A stretch of 64,000 bases of DNA from Euborellia annulipes (GCA_023213315.1 JAKCPI010009427.1:248001-312000), one strand, 5' to 3'. Shown: positions 40,070-51,470, numbered from the stretch's first letter. Numbers and translations: made by a program. The notes: generated by a model not told the origin, from the sequence alone.

Positions 40070-40119
40070 AAATAAAAGAATAGCAGCTAAAAGTATTTCA
40101 TTTATTGTCCCGCTGGGCT

Positions 40120-40151
40120 GACGTTTCGGTCTCGATCAAGACCATCCTCAG
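40120..40151 (-). ncRNA. Hammerhead-like motif, best candidate
   Basis: On the minus strand: stem I arm CCCGCAAGCT, core CTGAGGA, T, GGTCT, loop, AGACC, GAAACGTC, stem I arm AGCCCAGCGGG. GCT/AGC and CCCGC/GCGGG pair with a small internal loop between. The cleavage triplet GTC is present. One extra T after the 5' core departs from the canonical form. Confidence 0.55.
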
Positions 40152-40214
40152 AGCTTGCGGGCTGTCAATATATTGAGTTATTGATTGTATGCCTTTATTG
40201 ACAGCCCGCAAGTT

Positions 40215-40246
40215 CTGAGGATGGTCTTGACCAAGACCGAAACGTC
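40215..40246 (+). ncRNA. Hammerhead-like motif, partner of 40120
   Basis: CTGAGGA, T, GGTCTTG, ACC, AAGACC, GAAACGTC. The outer stem I is kept as CCCGC / GCGGG; the inner stem is weaker. Confidence 0.5.
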
Positions 40247-40744
40247 ATCCTAGCGGGTCAATAAATGAAATAATTTTAGCTGCTATTCTTTTATTTACCT
40301 ATTTACTTTTGGTAGACATAACTTAGAACCCAAATAGATATCAGTTTTGTGGCTAAGAATTCATGTTATTTAAAAAAGAACCAAATAGAATTTGGCCACT
40401 TTTTTACATTTATGTTTTTGATCTGATATCATCTTTTTGTTAAGCTTTTTTTAAAGCGTCTTTTGAAAGCTCCTTTGGGATTGAAAAGCCCTCGGCTTGA
40501 ACCCGCCTGTGGCGGACCTTCCTTTTAAAAATTTTTGTTTTTCGAGCCTAATTGATTTTTTTTTATACAAATTTTTGATTTTTCTCGTAACCAGATAAAT
40601 GCAATACGGAATATTGCTTTTCATTAGTGATCTTAACTTCCATAAAAAAATCAACTCCCCTCCCTTATAAACGAGAAAACTGTATGTATCCTAACTAACT
40701 TAAATATAAAATTCCCACCTCCTAGTTCAATTTCTTCATGCCTA

Positions 40745-40872
40745 AAATTGAACACAGACCCACACACAGATAGACTATGTCGCGAAAACCATTTTTTTGG
40801 ATTCAGGGGACCTCAAAACGTGTATATCCATAAAAATCTCGACATCGAATTTTTGACATGATCGCAATACGT
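40745..40872 (-). mobile_element. Fragment of hairpin-ended element
   Basis: It holds the shared words GATTCAGGGGACCTCAAAAC, ATCTCGACATCGAATTTTTG and CATGATCGCAATAC in minus orientation. Confidence 0.75.
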
Positions 40873-40899
40873 ATTTTAGACTTATCAAAGGTGAAAGAT

Positions 40900-41590
40900 T
40901 CCATGTTTTCGATTCCATCAGTTCCAGCTTTAATGTGATTTATTGGCGCATGTTTCCTTGACCAGCCACGGGATTCTTGGGCAAATACTAAGCAACCAGC
41001 ATATTGTCACATGGATTCAGTCGATTTCTTTCTTTGTTTTCATGGTTAGCACTGTAGAGAAGCTTTGCTCACATAAGTATGTGGTTGAGAAAATTATAAG
41101 TTAGCGTAAGACGGTTCGTCGAATAATAAAGATAACTCTTGGCCTTTTTGCTCCAGAACTCTTCAATAGTTATACCAGATTGAAACGAATCATAAATTGC
41201 TATCATTCTGAAGTTCAATAAGTTCTTGTTTTTCATCGGGAACGTCTTTGACATTGATAGTGAATGGTTTGCCTATTAATCTCTTAACATCATCGGAGTT
41301 GACTGTCGCATACTCAGGAAAATATCGAGTGAATTCTTCTGTAAGTGAGACAGAAATTCGGCTTCATGCATTCTTCATAACATTCCAAATCCAGATCAAC
41401 AAGGGCAGGAAAAGCAAAATAATACGTTCTTACAATTTACAAAACCGAAGGCGAGCTTTGCGACTGGTTTAATAATAATAATTTTTATAAATTTACAATA
41501 ATTTTTTTTGAATAATGACACTTGCCTTGGGACTCCTTCGCAGACTACCATTGGTACACGGATCACCAGTTGGAAACCACTGGACTAGTT
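40900..41590 (-). pseudogene. hAT transposase remnant (ZBED5/FAM200-like C-terminus)
   Basis: On the minus strand: LTEEFTRYFPEYATVNSDD, GKPFTINVKDVPDEKQELIE, LQNDSNL then a stop; after frame changes TYLCEQSFSTVLTMKTKKEI and CPRIPWLVKE. These follow the order of the hAT C-terminal dimerisation region of ZBED5/FAM200 proteins. GTTGGAAACCACTGGACTAG at 41570 looks like the element end. Stops and shifts make it nonfunctional. Confidence 0.75.
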
Positions 41591-41942
41591 AAAAAAAAAA
41601 CAAAATACACAGGTCTCACTCGAACCCCTATTAACTAGGCATTAAATTGAACTTTTTTGTTAGGTTTTTGCATAACTACAGGGCGCTCTTGGTAAGGGCT
41701 GCCGCTAGTGTCAATTTTATGAACTAGTTTCTATTGAAAGGGAGGGGATTAAAAAAGTTTCCGTTCCGTTTTTTTTTTTTTTTTTCTATATTAACGGAAG
41801 GGGGGGGTACATTGTCCTTTCCTTGCGAGTGTCAAAGGGGGGTAGGGAACAGAGGGTCAAGCGAAAATGATATATAGCTATCTATTATATTTATTTAAAT
41901 TTAATTTAATCATTGATAGAAAAGAAATGCTTGCGTCCATTT

Positions 41943-42900
41943 TTACTTTCTCTTAACCTATATATGAAATATATAGAGAGAAAAAGTATTGCGATCCATG
42001 CCAAAAATTTGATGCCGAAATTTTGGGGGATATATATGTTTTGAGATCCCCTGAGGCCAAAAAAGTGAGTCCCGCAAATTGTTCTCTGAGTATGGACAAT
42101 TTTAAACATAAAGCAAATGAGCTACGAGGTTGAAATTTTATATTTAAGTTAGGCACCCTTTGAAGTCGTGAAAATAAGCTTTGAAACAAAATCGGCCTAA
42201 AAGTACTGGCTCTTTAATGATGTACTTTTTCAGTTTTTTTCGATTTTCTCAAAATTCGCTCCAAGGATTTTTTTTAAAATTCATAAATCAACTATTTTTT
42301 AGATGCTCTTTAAAATGTATATTCTCATTTGGACCTTGAAATCTTTTGAAGCCCACTTTACTCTTGTACTTCATAGGAAAGATAGTAGAAATGGTTTTTA
42401 GATTAAAATTTATATAAAATAACTATTTGCATTTAAAAAGTATATCAGATAAATTTTTCGTGAAAATCACTTTACTGGTGTATTTCATAATTTTCAAATT
42501 CATTTTGAGGCTCTTACTTCCATAGAGCCAATGTTAAATCCCCGTATGGGGATTCGCATGTTATTTTTGGAACTTTATACACATTAAAAAAATTTTTTTC
42601 CAATTCAAATTTTGTATTTATTTAGGATTCTCTATTGTGTATAAAATATCCGAATATGAGATAAAAATTTTGAAAAATAACCATAGTTTATTTCAAGAAG
42701 TCAACATTTAAAATACACAGAGTCTCTGGAAATTTTGAATCAACTTTTTTCTTTTTTTTACTTATGAAATGCAAGTGGTCAACTATGGGAAACTAAAAAT
42801 TTCTCTACACAAAAATCTGGTGTGACAAGCACGGTGCACAACTTTCGATTCGACTGTAAGAAAAAGTCATGTGCTCTGCGCCAGTCAAACCAGATTTTTT
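41943..42900 (+). mobile_element. Hairpin-ended element, longest copy
   Basis: It has a 5' hairpin TACTTTCTC..GAGAAAAAGTA, the full body (AAAATCGGCCTAAAAGTACT, GTACTTTTTCAGTTTTTTTC) and a 3' hairpin TCTGGTGTGAC..GTCAAACCAGA. About 950 bp with no conserved ORF. Confidence 0.88.
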
Positions 42901-44044
42901 AAATATGTTAATTCACTTTTATATAGAACAATCTCGAGTTAACTCTTTTTGACATGGATGTCATTGTGTTTGTATCAAGCTTCTTACTTCCGCGATTCCA
43001 CAAGCAATTATTAACCCAATTTAGATCAAATTTCTGATTTGAAATTTATTGATCAGGAAGCAGATTCTTTGTCACGTGTTTAATCTTAATATATCTAAAT
43101 TCTCTCCTTTAATTTTTTTTTTTTTTTTTTTAACCTCTCACATATACCTGACAATATAATAATGTATGAAAAGAACAAGACACCTCTTCGTATAGCTTTG
43201 TTAAGCTGAACTCTGAAATTGTTTGACTTTTCTGTGTTATCCCTTATTCATGGATTCAATTCGGTTGCGAAAGGAATAACTTGAATACTAATGAACAGGG
43301 GAACAAAAATAATTATAAATAAAATAGAGCAAAAAAATATAATTATAGCCTAGAGCTGGCAAAATGATAAATCAACCATTTGTCATATTACTATGCGGAT
43401 CTGACTATAGTTTGATTTGCCCATGGATTTTCCATTCCATCACACGAACATACAGAAATGTCAAGGGTCAACAGTGTATATTAAAACGTTTTATCTTATG
43501 ACTAGAGACCGGATTTTAAGCAAAATGCTTTTTGATGAATTTTATAAGCAACCATATTTAATTTCTATACAAATTAAGAAAAACTATTGAGATTGCATTT
43601 TTCATGCTTTTTTTTGAGCTTTTATGCTTTTTTTTCCCCTTCATGCTTATTTGAACTTATTTATATAATTTTTAAAAATAATTCAAAACATTTTTCACCA
43701 AAAACGTTCATGCAAATCCTTCGGCAACTGCGCAAATCGCGCCATCCCTACTTTAGCTCGGGCCCCCCTAAACCCCCCTACCTGCTGCGGACCCTCGAAA
43801 GGAGATTCTGGTGGGACTGGACGCACACTTTCGATAATTTAAAGTTGCATGTTTACCAGAATATACCCGAAGTATATTCAAATAAAATTTTTAAGTATTA
43901 ATTTTTAAAATTTTATATTAAAATTAATTACCTCCTTTACCCCCTCCCCTCCTCCGGTAAGAGTAGAAGCTGCTTATGAGTTGCTTTTTTTCAAATTTTA
44001 TGATTATTGAACAATTATTAAGGAGTCAAAAAAAAATTCAAGAC
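42901..44044. other. Intergenic, nothing recognised
   Basis: A GC-richer patch (43720-43815) with CCCCCCTAAACCCCCC looks like repeat debris. No gene seen. Confidence 0.4.
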
Positions 44045-44285
44045 ATAGGCAGCCACTTTGTTAATCAATATTGTATATTATTATTATAGATTATATAGAT
44101 ATTTTTATATTTTATAGAAAGTGCCACATTAACATGTTGTAATAAAATGTACGAAAATATTTTCTAGCTCTGAAGATGGCCTAGACCAGTGGCTGAAACG
44201 TCAGCCTGGAACGGCAATAAAAAAAGAAACAATTTTGGCTGCCTATGTCTTGAATTTTTTTTTGACTCCTTAATAATAATACTTC
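44045..44285 (+). repeat. Element with outer inverted arms and one hammerhead-like core
   Basis: ATTATTAAGGAGTCAAAAA..TTCAAGACATAGGCAGCC at the left is inverted at the right (GGCTGCCTATGTCTTGAA..TTGACTCCTTAATAAT). Confidence 0.75.
44170..44202 (+). ncRNA. Hammerhead-like motif
   Basis: AGCT, CTGAAGA, T, GGCC, loop, GGC, T, GAAACGTC, AGCC. Stem I GCT/AGC; cleavage triplet GTC. Confidence 0.5.
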
Positions 44286-44984
44286 CAGCCACAAAGACAT
44301 ACCTCACAATTATTGAACAACTTTTTATTCTTTTTTAATCACTTTTTTTCCATATTTTTATGCTTTTTTGTCCTGTTTTATGAATATTCGAGGCCGAATT
44401 TTTTTTTATTAAAATACTTTCTCTTTATAGCCGTGTACTTCGTATACGAGAAAGTAAAAAAAAGAAACTTAAGCATCAAATTTTTTTTTTAGAGAGAGAT
44501 AGCCATAGGATCTAGGTTTTTTTGAATGGATATGGGGGGCAAATGTTTAAATTTGAATATTTGAAATATTTTTTTTTAATTACAGTTTTATGTTTCAAAA
44601 TTTTTGTTAAGACCCTACAGGGGGTCATCAATCTTAACATACCCCCCCCCCCACTCTCAAATAAAGGATAAATTTTATTAAATAATATATTCTTTAAAAT
44701 TTTTCACAATATTTCTCTCATAATAATATTTTTACTTTCTCTTATCCTATATATGAAATATGTAGAGAGAAAGTATTTTGAGGTTCCCTAAGTCAAAAAA
44801 AAGTGATTCCAGCAAATTGGTCTCTCTGTGTGTGTGTCTGTATGTAACGATTTTAAACATGAAGGAATTGATCTGCTGGATTTAAATTTTATATTTAAGT
44901 TAGGTACCCTCCCGGACACTCAAAATAAACATTTGAACAAAATCGGCCAAAAAGTACTAGTACTTTTCTAATATACTTTGTTCA

Positions 44985-45468
44985 AGATGATAAGGAATAA
45001 TTCCCAAAGAAGAATGCAGCTAAATTTATTTCATTTGATTTTAATAAAAATTCTTAATCACTTGCTGACGTGGTTCGGTTCGGGTTTGAACCATCATCGG
45101 AGCTACAAACATGGAAAATAATAAAAAAGATGTTTTGTTTTACAAATTATTTGAAAAGACCTAATAAATTAATTAATCATACCTGTGATTTTGTCTTTAT
45201 GTTTTGCCATAATAGTTTGAATGTATTGTTTAAAAACATTCAAACTATTATGGCAAAACATAAAGAAAAAATCACAGGTATGATTAATTAATTTATTAGG
45301 TCTTTTCAAATGGTTTGTAAAACAAAACATCTTTTCCATGTTTGTAGCTCCGATGATGATTCAAACCCGAACCGAAACGTCAGCAAGTGATTAAGAATTT
45401 GTATTAAAATCAAATGAAATAAATTTAACTGCATTCTTCTTTGGGAATTATTCCTTATCATCTTGAAC
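44985..45468. repeat. Near-perfect palindrome of about 480 bp with hammerhead-like cores
   Basis: The arms of about 230 bp (AAGATGATAAGGAATAATTC / GAATTATTCCTTATCATCTT outermost) meet at CATTCAAACTATTATGG with a loop of about 13 bases near 45229. Confidence 0.88.
45350..45381 (+). ncRNA. Hammerhead-like motif in palindrome arm
   Basis: AGCT, CCGATGA, T, GATTC/GAACC stem with mismatch, GAAACGTC, AGC. The left-arm copy (minus, 45067-45100) has GGTT/AACC stem II but an altered 3' core. Confidence 0.4.
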
Positions 45469-45922
45469 ATAATACTACAGCTATTACAAATATTTAATTA
45501 GGCCTACTAATATACTTTTTCAGTTTATTTGATTTTCTCAAAATTCGCACCAACTATTTTGTTTAAAATTCAAAAATAAATTATTTTTTACATTCTCTTT
45601 CAAATGTATATTCTCATTTTGCCCTTGAAAGCTTATGAATCACACTTTACTCTTGTGAGATAAGGAGAAATGGTTGCCAATGTAACAGGATGTTTTCCCA
45701 TTTTGATTAATAAACCAACTATTTTTTAGATGTTTTTTAAAAAGTTAAAAAGTATATCAGTAAAATTTTTCGAGAAAATTGTTTGAAGTACACTTTATTG
45801 ATGTATTTCAGATTTTTACTTATGTGGTCAAGTTTGGAACTAAAGTGCTATGGGAAACTAAATAAATCTCGTAACACACAATCTGGGGAGACAAGCACAG
45901 TACGGCCAGTAACACCAGATTT

Positions 45923-47526
45923 TTAATTTTTTTTGTGGAGAGGGGTTTGAACCCCCATTCCCTTGTTAAGGCCATTCACCAAAGGGGATGCAAAATTTAA
46001 ACAAAATAATTGTACGATGAATACCATCTCTATAAAATCTGGCCCACTTTTCGTTATACAAGCAATCCGAATGTCAAATTAATTAAAAAAAAAAAACAAA
46101 ATAAAACATTTTTTAATTAAAATTAATTCACTATAATCTTATAGAATATTTTTAAAATATTTATTTTAATATATATCTATAAGATATTCTAAATTAATTA
46201 TTATTTATAAATTTATTTAAGAATATCTGTGTGTTTTCGCTTTAAGCAAGTTCCACTAGATGGCCTTAAGATGTAGTTCCCCTTCGGAGAAAATAAAGAC
46301 GTGGCAAGATTCGCCAGTTGAATTTTACAAAAAAAAAATCCTTTTTTTTTACACTCACACAAATTGTGTATGTAGAAAAATAAATATCTCATTTGAAAGG
46401 TGTGACTACTTGTCTGTAATATTATTATTTTTATTTTTTAATAGCGACTAATATGCAAAAAATCAGGTCAAATATCGCAACTTCCCCCCTCCAGATTGAA
46501 GTGAGTCAGACTGTGTGGGTCTTTCTTTCTCTTTCTCTCTCTCTATATGTGTGCGAAAATCGCAAAATGATGTCGCGTTCAACGAACTTGTCGTCTCATT
46601 ATCGAGTGTATTGTGTCGGTGGAATAAGTGAATGGTATTAGATGTGGCCAACAGTCTAACCAGCCTAAAATGAGGTGCCGAACAAAACGGATTGCATCTG
46701 GCGGCCGCCGGGCCTTCAGCCACCGCCAGTGTTAACATTAAAACAACGTCTCTAACTACAGTAATAATATATTAAACTACAAAGAAAATTAGTGACAGGA
46801 ACAATACTCGGTAAGCGAGATGTTTACGACCTTCACCCCGGAAGTAACAGACTCCTTTACACCCATCTTTTTAATTTTTCAAATCAAAATTTAATATCTA
46901 AAAGTTACTAAAGTATGTCAGGATATGGAATATCATTAAAAAAAAATTTTCAAAATCTGCTCAAGCCTAAAAAAAAAATTAAATTAAATTTACTTATTTA
47001 TATTTTATTTAGGGATTAATTATTAAATCACAAAAAAAAAAAAAAAATAAGACTAACAAATAACAAGATCAAATTTAAATAATTAACCCCTAAATTACCA
47101 ATATGTAATAAGACTTGAGTAAATGAAATTATTCTGATTTATATAAAAATCACCAAATTATTAATTAAAAACATATTTTACTTGCTATTATATTTCTAAT
47201 AATATAGAATAAAATATTTTGAATATAAATTTTAAATAAATACTAATTACTAACTAAACTTGCAAAACGTAATTATACATACACTCAATTATATATATAC
47301 TGAAAAATAAAATAATATTAATAAAAATATATACTAATTAATTAAAATTAGGTTCATCTCAAAAAAAGTCTAAAGAAATACAATTTTCAATCTCCAAACA
47401 ATCTAATGTGGTTTAATAATTAAATATAAATAAGGAAATTATTAAACAATTTATGAACTAATTAAAAAATTCTTTAGGCTTAACGAGAAATAATAAGCGC
47501 GAAAATAAAAAAATAAAATTCTCAAA
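45923..47526. other. Intergenic with a CpG-richer patch
   Basis: Mostly AT-rich. The patch at 46560-46860 is described separately; no other content recognised. Confidence 0.4.
46560..46860 (+). promoter_or_regulatory. CpG-richer patch, possible promoter/5' exon
   Basis: CpG density is well above the surroundings (GTCGCG, GGCGGCCGCCGGG). A good donor-like ACTCG|GTAAGC lies at 46810 and an ETS-type CCGGAAGT at 46839-46846. It could be the 5' end of a gene outside the window, or a GC-rich repeat. Confidence 0.25.
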
Positions 47527-47749
47527 CAGTGGCATAACTAGATTTTTTAGGCCCATAAGCAAATTCTAACTTCTGGACCCCTGCTAACATTTTTTTTTAT
47601 TTCATATTTTGATATTTCTAACCGAAACAAAATAAAAACAAAGTTAATTAAATAAATGACTTTTATATATCAATAAATTATAAATAAATACATTTGGCCC
47701 CCTAAAACTGGAGGCCCTAAAGCGTTGCTTCCCTGTAGTTACGCCACTG
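47527..47749. mobile_element. hAT-type MITE, 223 bp, exact TSD
   Basis: TTCTCAAA flanks both sides (47519-47526, 47750-47757). The ends are CAGTGGCATAACTAG and GTAGTTACGCCACTG. Confidence 0.9.
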
Positions 47750-48817
47750 TTCTCAAAGTAAATGATTAGTAATTTACTTTAAGAATTGATCCAATTATTT
47801 GAAAAAATCCCTCTCCGGCAATTCTAAATTTTTATAACTTAAATAAATATCCTGAAAATTGAATTTAAATTATCATTACACTATTTAAAATTTGAAAACT
47901 TGTTATAGTGGTGCAAGATAAAGCCAATAGGCCTGGGTCTTTATTAAAACATCAAACCAAATAAAACAAAGCAAATTCTAAATAAAGGATTGAAAACATA
48001 TTTGCGGAAAAAAAATATCCTAACATAATATAAATTTTGCTAATTGCTAATTAAAATAAAATCATCTTAGAAATTTTTCACAATTTCACTAAAAAAAAGG
48101 TGTATATATATATCCTTCAAAATCGTCATCGAATTTTTGACATGATCGCAATATTTTATATAGACAAGAGAAAGTAAAAAATTATATATTTTTATTAAAA
48201 TATTTTGAAAAATTTTATTTTTTTTCTTAATCTTTATTTAAATAAAATAAAAATAAATTTTGTTTTATATCAATATATGTAAATAAAAAGATATATATAT
48301 TTTTTTTAATATAGGCCAATGTTTGCATTTACATTTTCTTTCTCAGATATATTTTAAAATTAATTTATAAGATTATAAATTTAATTTTTATTTCAAAATC
48401 AGATCTCTCTTAAAAAAAAAAAAAAAAATAGCACAATTTTTTTTATGTTGAATGGGAATAAGAGAAAAATTTTATTTTACTTTGAAAATTTTTAGTTTTA
48501 TTTTTATTTGAATTTATGATTGTGCCTAGATCTAATGAATACTATAATTTGTCAACTTTTCATTTTTTTTTTTAAATCTCTTTAAGGATTAATAAAATTT
48601 AGATGAATTTTAGTAATCCGGATAGGAAACTAATTGTTAGATCATGAAGTAAGATCGAAGGGTTAATATTTAAAAAAAATATCAATATTTATATTTCTGA
48701 CTATTTTAATACAAAATGGTTGAAAAAAACTTATTTTAAAATTTTATTTGACAAAGACCCCCGAGTGTTAATCTCTAATTCAGAATTGAATCTTAGAGTC
48801 ATTTACTTTCTAATTTT
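47750..48817. other. Intergenic AT-rich
   Basis: A small minus-strand fragment of the hairpin-ended family is at 48125-48176 (TTTTTGACATGATCGCAATA). Nothing else recognised. Confidence 0.45.
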
Positions 48818-49115
48818 TACTTTCTCCTATCTTATAAATGAAATATATAGAGAAAGTATTGCGACCATGTCAAAAATTCCATGTCGAGATTTTGATGGAT
48901 ATACTGTACATGTTTTGTCCCCTGAATCCCAAAAAGTGGGTCCCGCAAATTGGTGTGTCTGTATATAACAATTTTTAGCATGAAGGAATTGAGCTACCAG
49001 ATTGAAATTTTATATTTAAGTTAGGTACCCTCCCGGACACTCGAAATAAGCTTTTGAACAAAATCGGCCAAAAAGTACTAGTACTTTACTGATATACTTT
49101 TTCAGTTTTTTAGTA
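48818..49115 (+). mobile_element. 5' half of hairpin-ended element
   Basis: It has the 5' hairpin and body to GATATACTTTTTCAGTTTTT; the 3' hairpin is missing. Confidence 0.8.
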
Positions 49116-49333
49116 AATATATTTGACAAACACCCTGAGCACCCCTTCAAAATCAGCCCTTCTTACCCCGCCCTCTGATTTTACAAGGGTTGGGTTTTCT
49201 TTTAGGGTAGTAGATTTAGAGATATTTTAAGAATCGTTCTATAGAAAACTTTAGGCCAATTGCAGACTCCTCCTCGAACGCTTTCTAGCTTCGAAGCAAT
49301 TAGAATTTCATATTCTTATCTACACCAAGAGTA

Positions 49334-49542
49334 CAGTGAGCGCCACAATTAAGTCCCCACCTGATAGCTAGAGCCTTAAGTATATGGTATATGGTGAATT
49401 AATTTTAAATTTGAAAAGGTAAAATAAAATCATCTGTACCAGATTTTACGTTATACCTTTTCGTTCATTACAATTATTTCACTATACACCATATACTTAA
49501 GGCTCTAGCTATCAGGTGGGGACTTAATTGTGGCGCTCACTG
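49334..49542. mobile_element. Tc1-type MITE, 209 bp (GCGCCACAATTAAG family)
   Basis: The ends CAGTGAGCGCCACAATTAAG are inverted and nearly perfect over 50 bp, flanked by TA. The centre is a GGTAAAATAAAATC inverted repeat. Confidence 0.9.
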
Positions 49543-49545
49543 TAC

Positions 49546-49782
49546 ATGGGCGTCGCCAAGGGGAAGCCCCCTATCAAAAAGATTAGGCTAATAAATTTTT
49601 CGGAGATAGTGATTTTTTTTATTAGAAAAATTGGTTTAATACTGTATTTACTGAAAGTAACAACTTTATATTATATATTGAATAGTATACAGTTTCCTGA
49701 ATTCTGGGTCGTGGGCTTTCAAATCACTGCTTTTGTACCTTATCATCATGTCTCCTTTAGGCCAATGGTTGGTGACGCCCTA
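49546..49782. mobile_element. Probable hAT-type MITE
   Basis: The ends GGGCGTCGCCAAG and TTGGTGACGCCC are inverted. No TSD seen. It abuts the preceding MITE. Confidence 0.5.
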
Positions 49783-50068
49783 ACAAAAATAGCTTAAAAA
49801 ATATAAAAAACAATTTACAAATACTTGTATTAAAATTACTTTCTTCACGAACTTTCTTTTTTGAACAAAATTTTAACCTCATCATGTCTCTTTTTCTCCC
49901 CTTTAGGTATTTCATTGGAACATGTTAGAAATTTTTCTCTTGTTTCTATACCAAAATTTTCCATAGTACAATCTAATTAATATTTTATTTAAGGTTCAGG
50001 AAATCTCAGATGAGCAACGCAGCTAGTCGTTTTTTCAATTTTTATTTAAATATAAAGTGCCAGGGCTA

Positions 50069-50099
50069 ACGTTTCGGTCACAAACATGACCATCATCAG
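50069..50099 (-). ncRNA. Hammerhead-like motif
   Basis: On the minus strand: GGCC, CTGATGA, T, GGTC, loop, GACC, GAAACGTT, AGCC. Stem I is GGCC/AGCC with one mismatch. Confidence 0.5.
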
Positions 50100-50235
50100 G
50101 GCCAAGCCATTCACTCACTCTCAGTCCATAATAACACACTGTATCTAACAATTTGGTCATTGAATTTCTTGTATTATTAATAATTTCTTTGGTCAATATG
50201 ACCAAGAGGAATAATAAATTGACAATAGCTTGGCC

Positions 50236-50267
50236 CTGATGATGGTCCTGTATGTGACCGAAACGTT
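50236..50267 (+). ncRNA. Hammerhead-like motif, partner of 50069
   Basis: GGCC, CTGATGA, T, GGTC, loop, GACC, GAAACGTT, GGCC. Stem I GGCC/GGCC is perfect, stem II is four base pairs plus possible extension. Confidence 0.55.
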
Positions 50268-50345
50268 GGCCCTGGCACTTTATATTTAAATAAAAATTGT
50301 AAAAACGACTAGCTGCGTTGCTCATTTGGGATTTCCTGAACCTTA

Positions 50346-51290
50346 AATAAATTGTATTATCAGCTATACACCTCAATTAAAGCTATTATATTATAAAATT
50401 ACCTTTCACACTACTAAATTGAGAAATGATATTTGTTTGAGTTAATAACACCCCTAAAAATTCATGGAAGTATTGAAGATTTGCAACAAAAATAAATTTT
50501 TTTCTTATATCTTAGAAATTTTTCTGCTTAATGGGGCCTCAAAAAATACGCCACTATCTTTCAATTCACATACCACACTGTCTGGAAATTTTCAGTAGAG
50601 TAAGATTAAACTTTTAACATGTTCTATTTAATCAGAAAATCATTTCTTTGTGTTTCACTTGGTCACCAATTCAGAGGAGATCGTTTGAAAATCGCTGCTC
50701 TAGTAATCCGCGAAAATATATTTTAAATATCAATTTATCATTAAAAATATTGATATATTCAATATATTTTATATAACTTATATTACATAGGCATATCCAG
50801 AAATGTATGGTGGGGTAGGGGTTCAGGACCTATAATTTTTCTTCCATCCCTTCCTTCCTGGGTAGATTTCAAAGAGACAAACTTCTTAATCGCTACTTTT
50901 TTTTTAAATTTATTTAAGGTCTTTTTCAAATTGAAATAAATTTTTGACTCATGAGACGGGATGCGAACCCGCGACCCTAATTGTTACTTAATTTCCAAAA
51001 TATTTTTTAGTAGATACTCAGATATAAATTTTGATAGGCCTTTTTTTACTGCACCCTGGGGACCGATTCACTCTAAATTTTAATAACTTTTTAGAGTCTC
51101 CTAGGACAATAATTATATACCCAAGTATATTTACCATTCTTATCCGATTAGTGATTTCAGAGATATAACTTAATAAAATAAAAGCTAAGATTTTTTGGAG
51201 TGCCTTTGACTGGAACGGTAAATAATTTTTAAAAATTAGTGATGGGGTTAGGGGGAGGTGTTAAATTTTTCACGACCATAATAATTTCAC
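50346..51290. other. Intergenic; SINE-like piece
   Basis: Around 50900-50985, on the minus strand, GGGTCGCGGGTTCGCATCCC resembles a tRNA B box; it is a probable relative of the SINE at 51291. A hAT-like CATAGGCATATCCAG lies at 50787 without partner. Confidence 0.4.
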
Positions 51291-51470
51291 AGACCGGGAG
51301 CCGTGGCTCAGTGAGAAGACATTGGCTTCTCGCATCGGGGTCCCGAGTTCGCTCCCCGTCCCAAGCGAGAAAAATTTATTTCATTTGATTTAACTACAAA
51401 TCATTTGAAATAAATAGGGATGGGATCTAAATGGCCTTAGATGCCGAAAAGGACCTTAAAAAAAAAAAAT
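51291..51470 (+). mobile_element. tRNA-derived SINE with 11-bp TSD
   Basis: AATAATTTCAC lies before (51280-51290) and after (51471-51481). The head has TGGCTCAGTGAG (A box) and GAGTTCGCTCC (B box). The body ends AAATAGGGATGGGATCTAAA, GGCCTTAGATGCCGAAAAGG and an A tail. Relatives at 61283-61438 (+) and 59868-60012 (-). Confidence 0.88.

Larger units (their letters stand above)
40070..40312. repeat. Palindromic element with two strong hammerhead-like cores
   Basis: The arms GGTAAATAAAAGAATAGCAG / CTGCTATTCTTTTATTTACC and GAGCTTGCGGGCTGTCAATA / TATTGACAGCCCGC are inverted around a loop near 40176. Confidence 0.88.
44732..45922 (+). mobile_element. Hairpin-ended element split by a long palindrome
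   Basis: The 5' part runs to AGTACTAGTACTTTTCTAAT; the 3' part resumes at ATATACTTTTTCAG (45512) and ends ACACCAGATTTTT. CTAATATACT occurs at both junctions and may be a target duplication. Confidence 0.8.
49989..50345. repeat. Palindromic element with two hammerhead-like cores
   Basis: The arms AAGGTTCAGGAAATC / GATTTCCTGAACCTT, CGCAGCTAGTCG / CGACTAGCTGCG and GAATGGCTTGGCCCTG-like sequence are inverted around about 50158. Confidence 0.88.

Noticed and set aside
46260..46738. Short frames on both strands in the CpG-richer patch
   Set aside because: No known domain and no conserved start; GC content alone explains the open frames.
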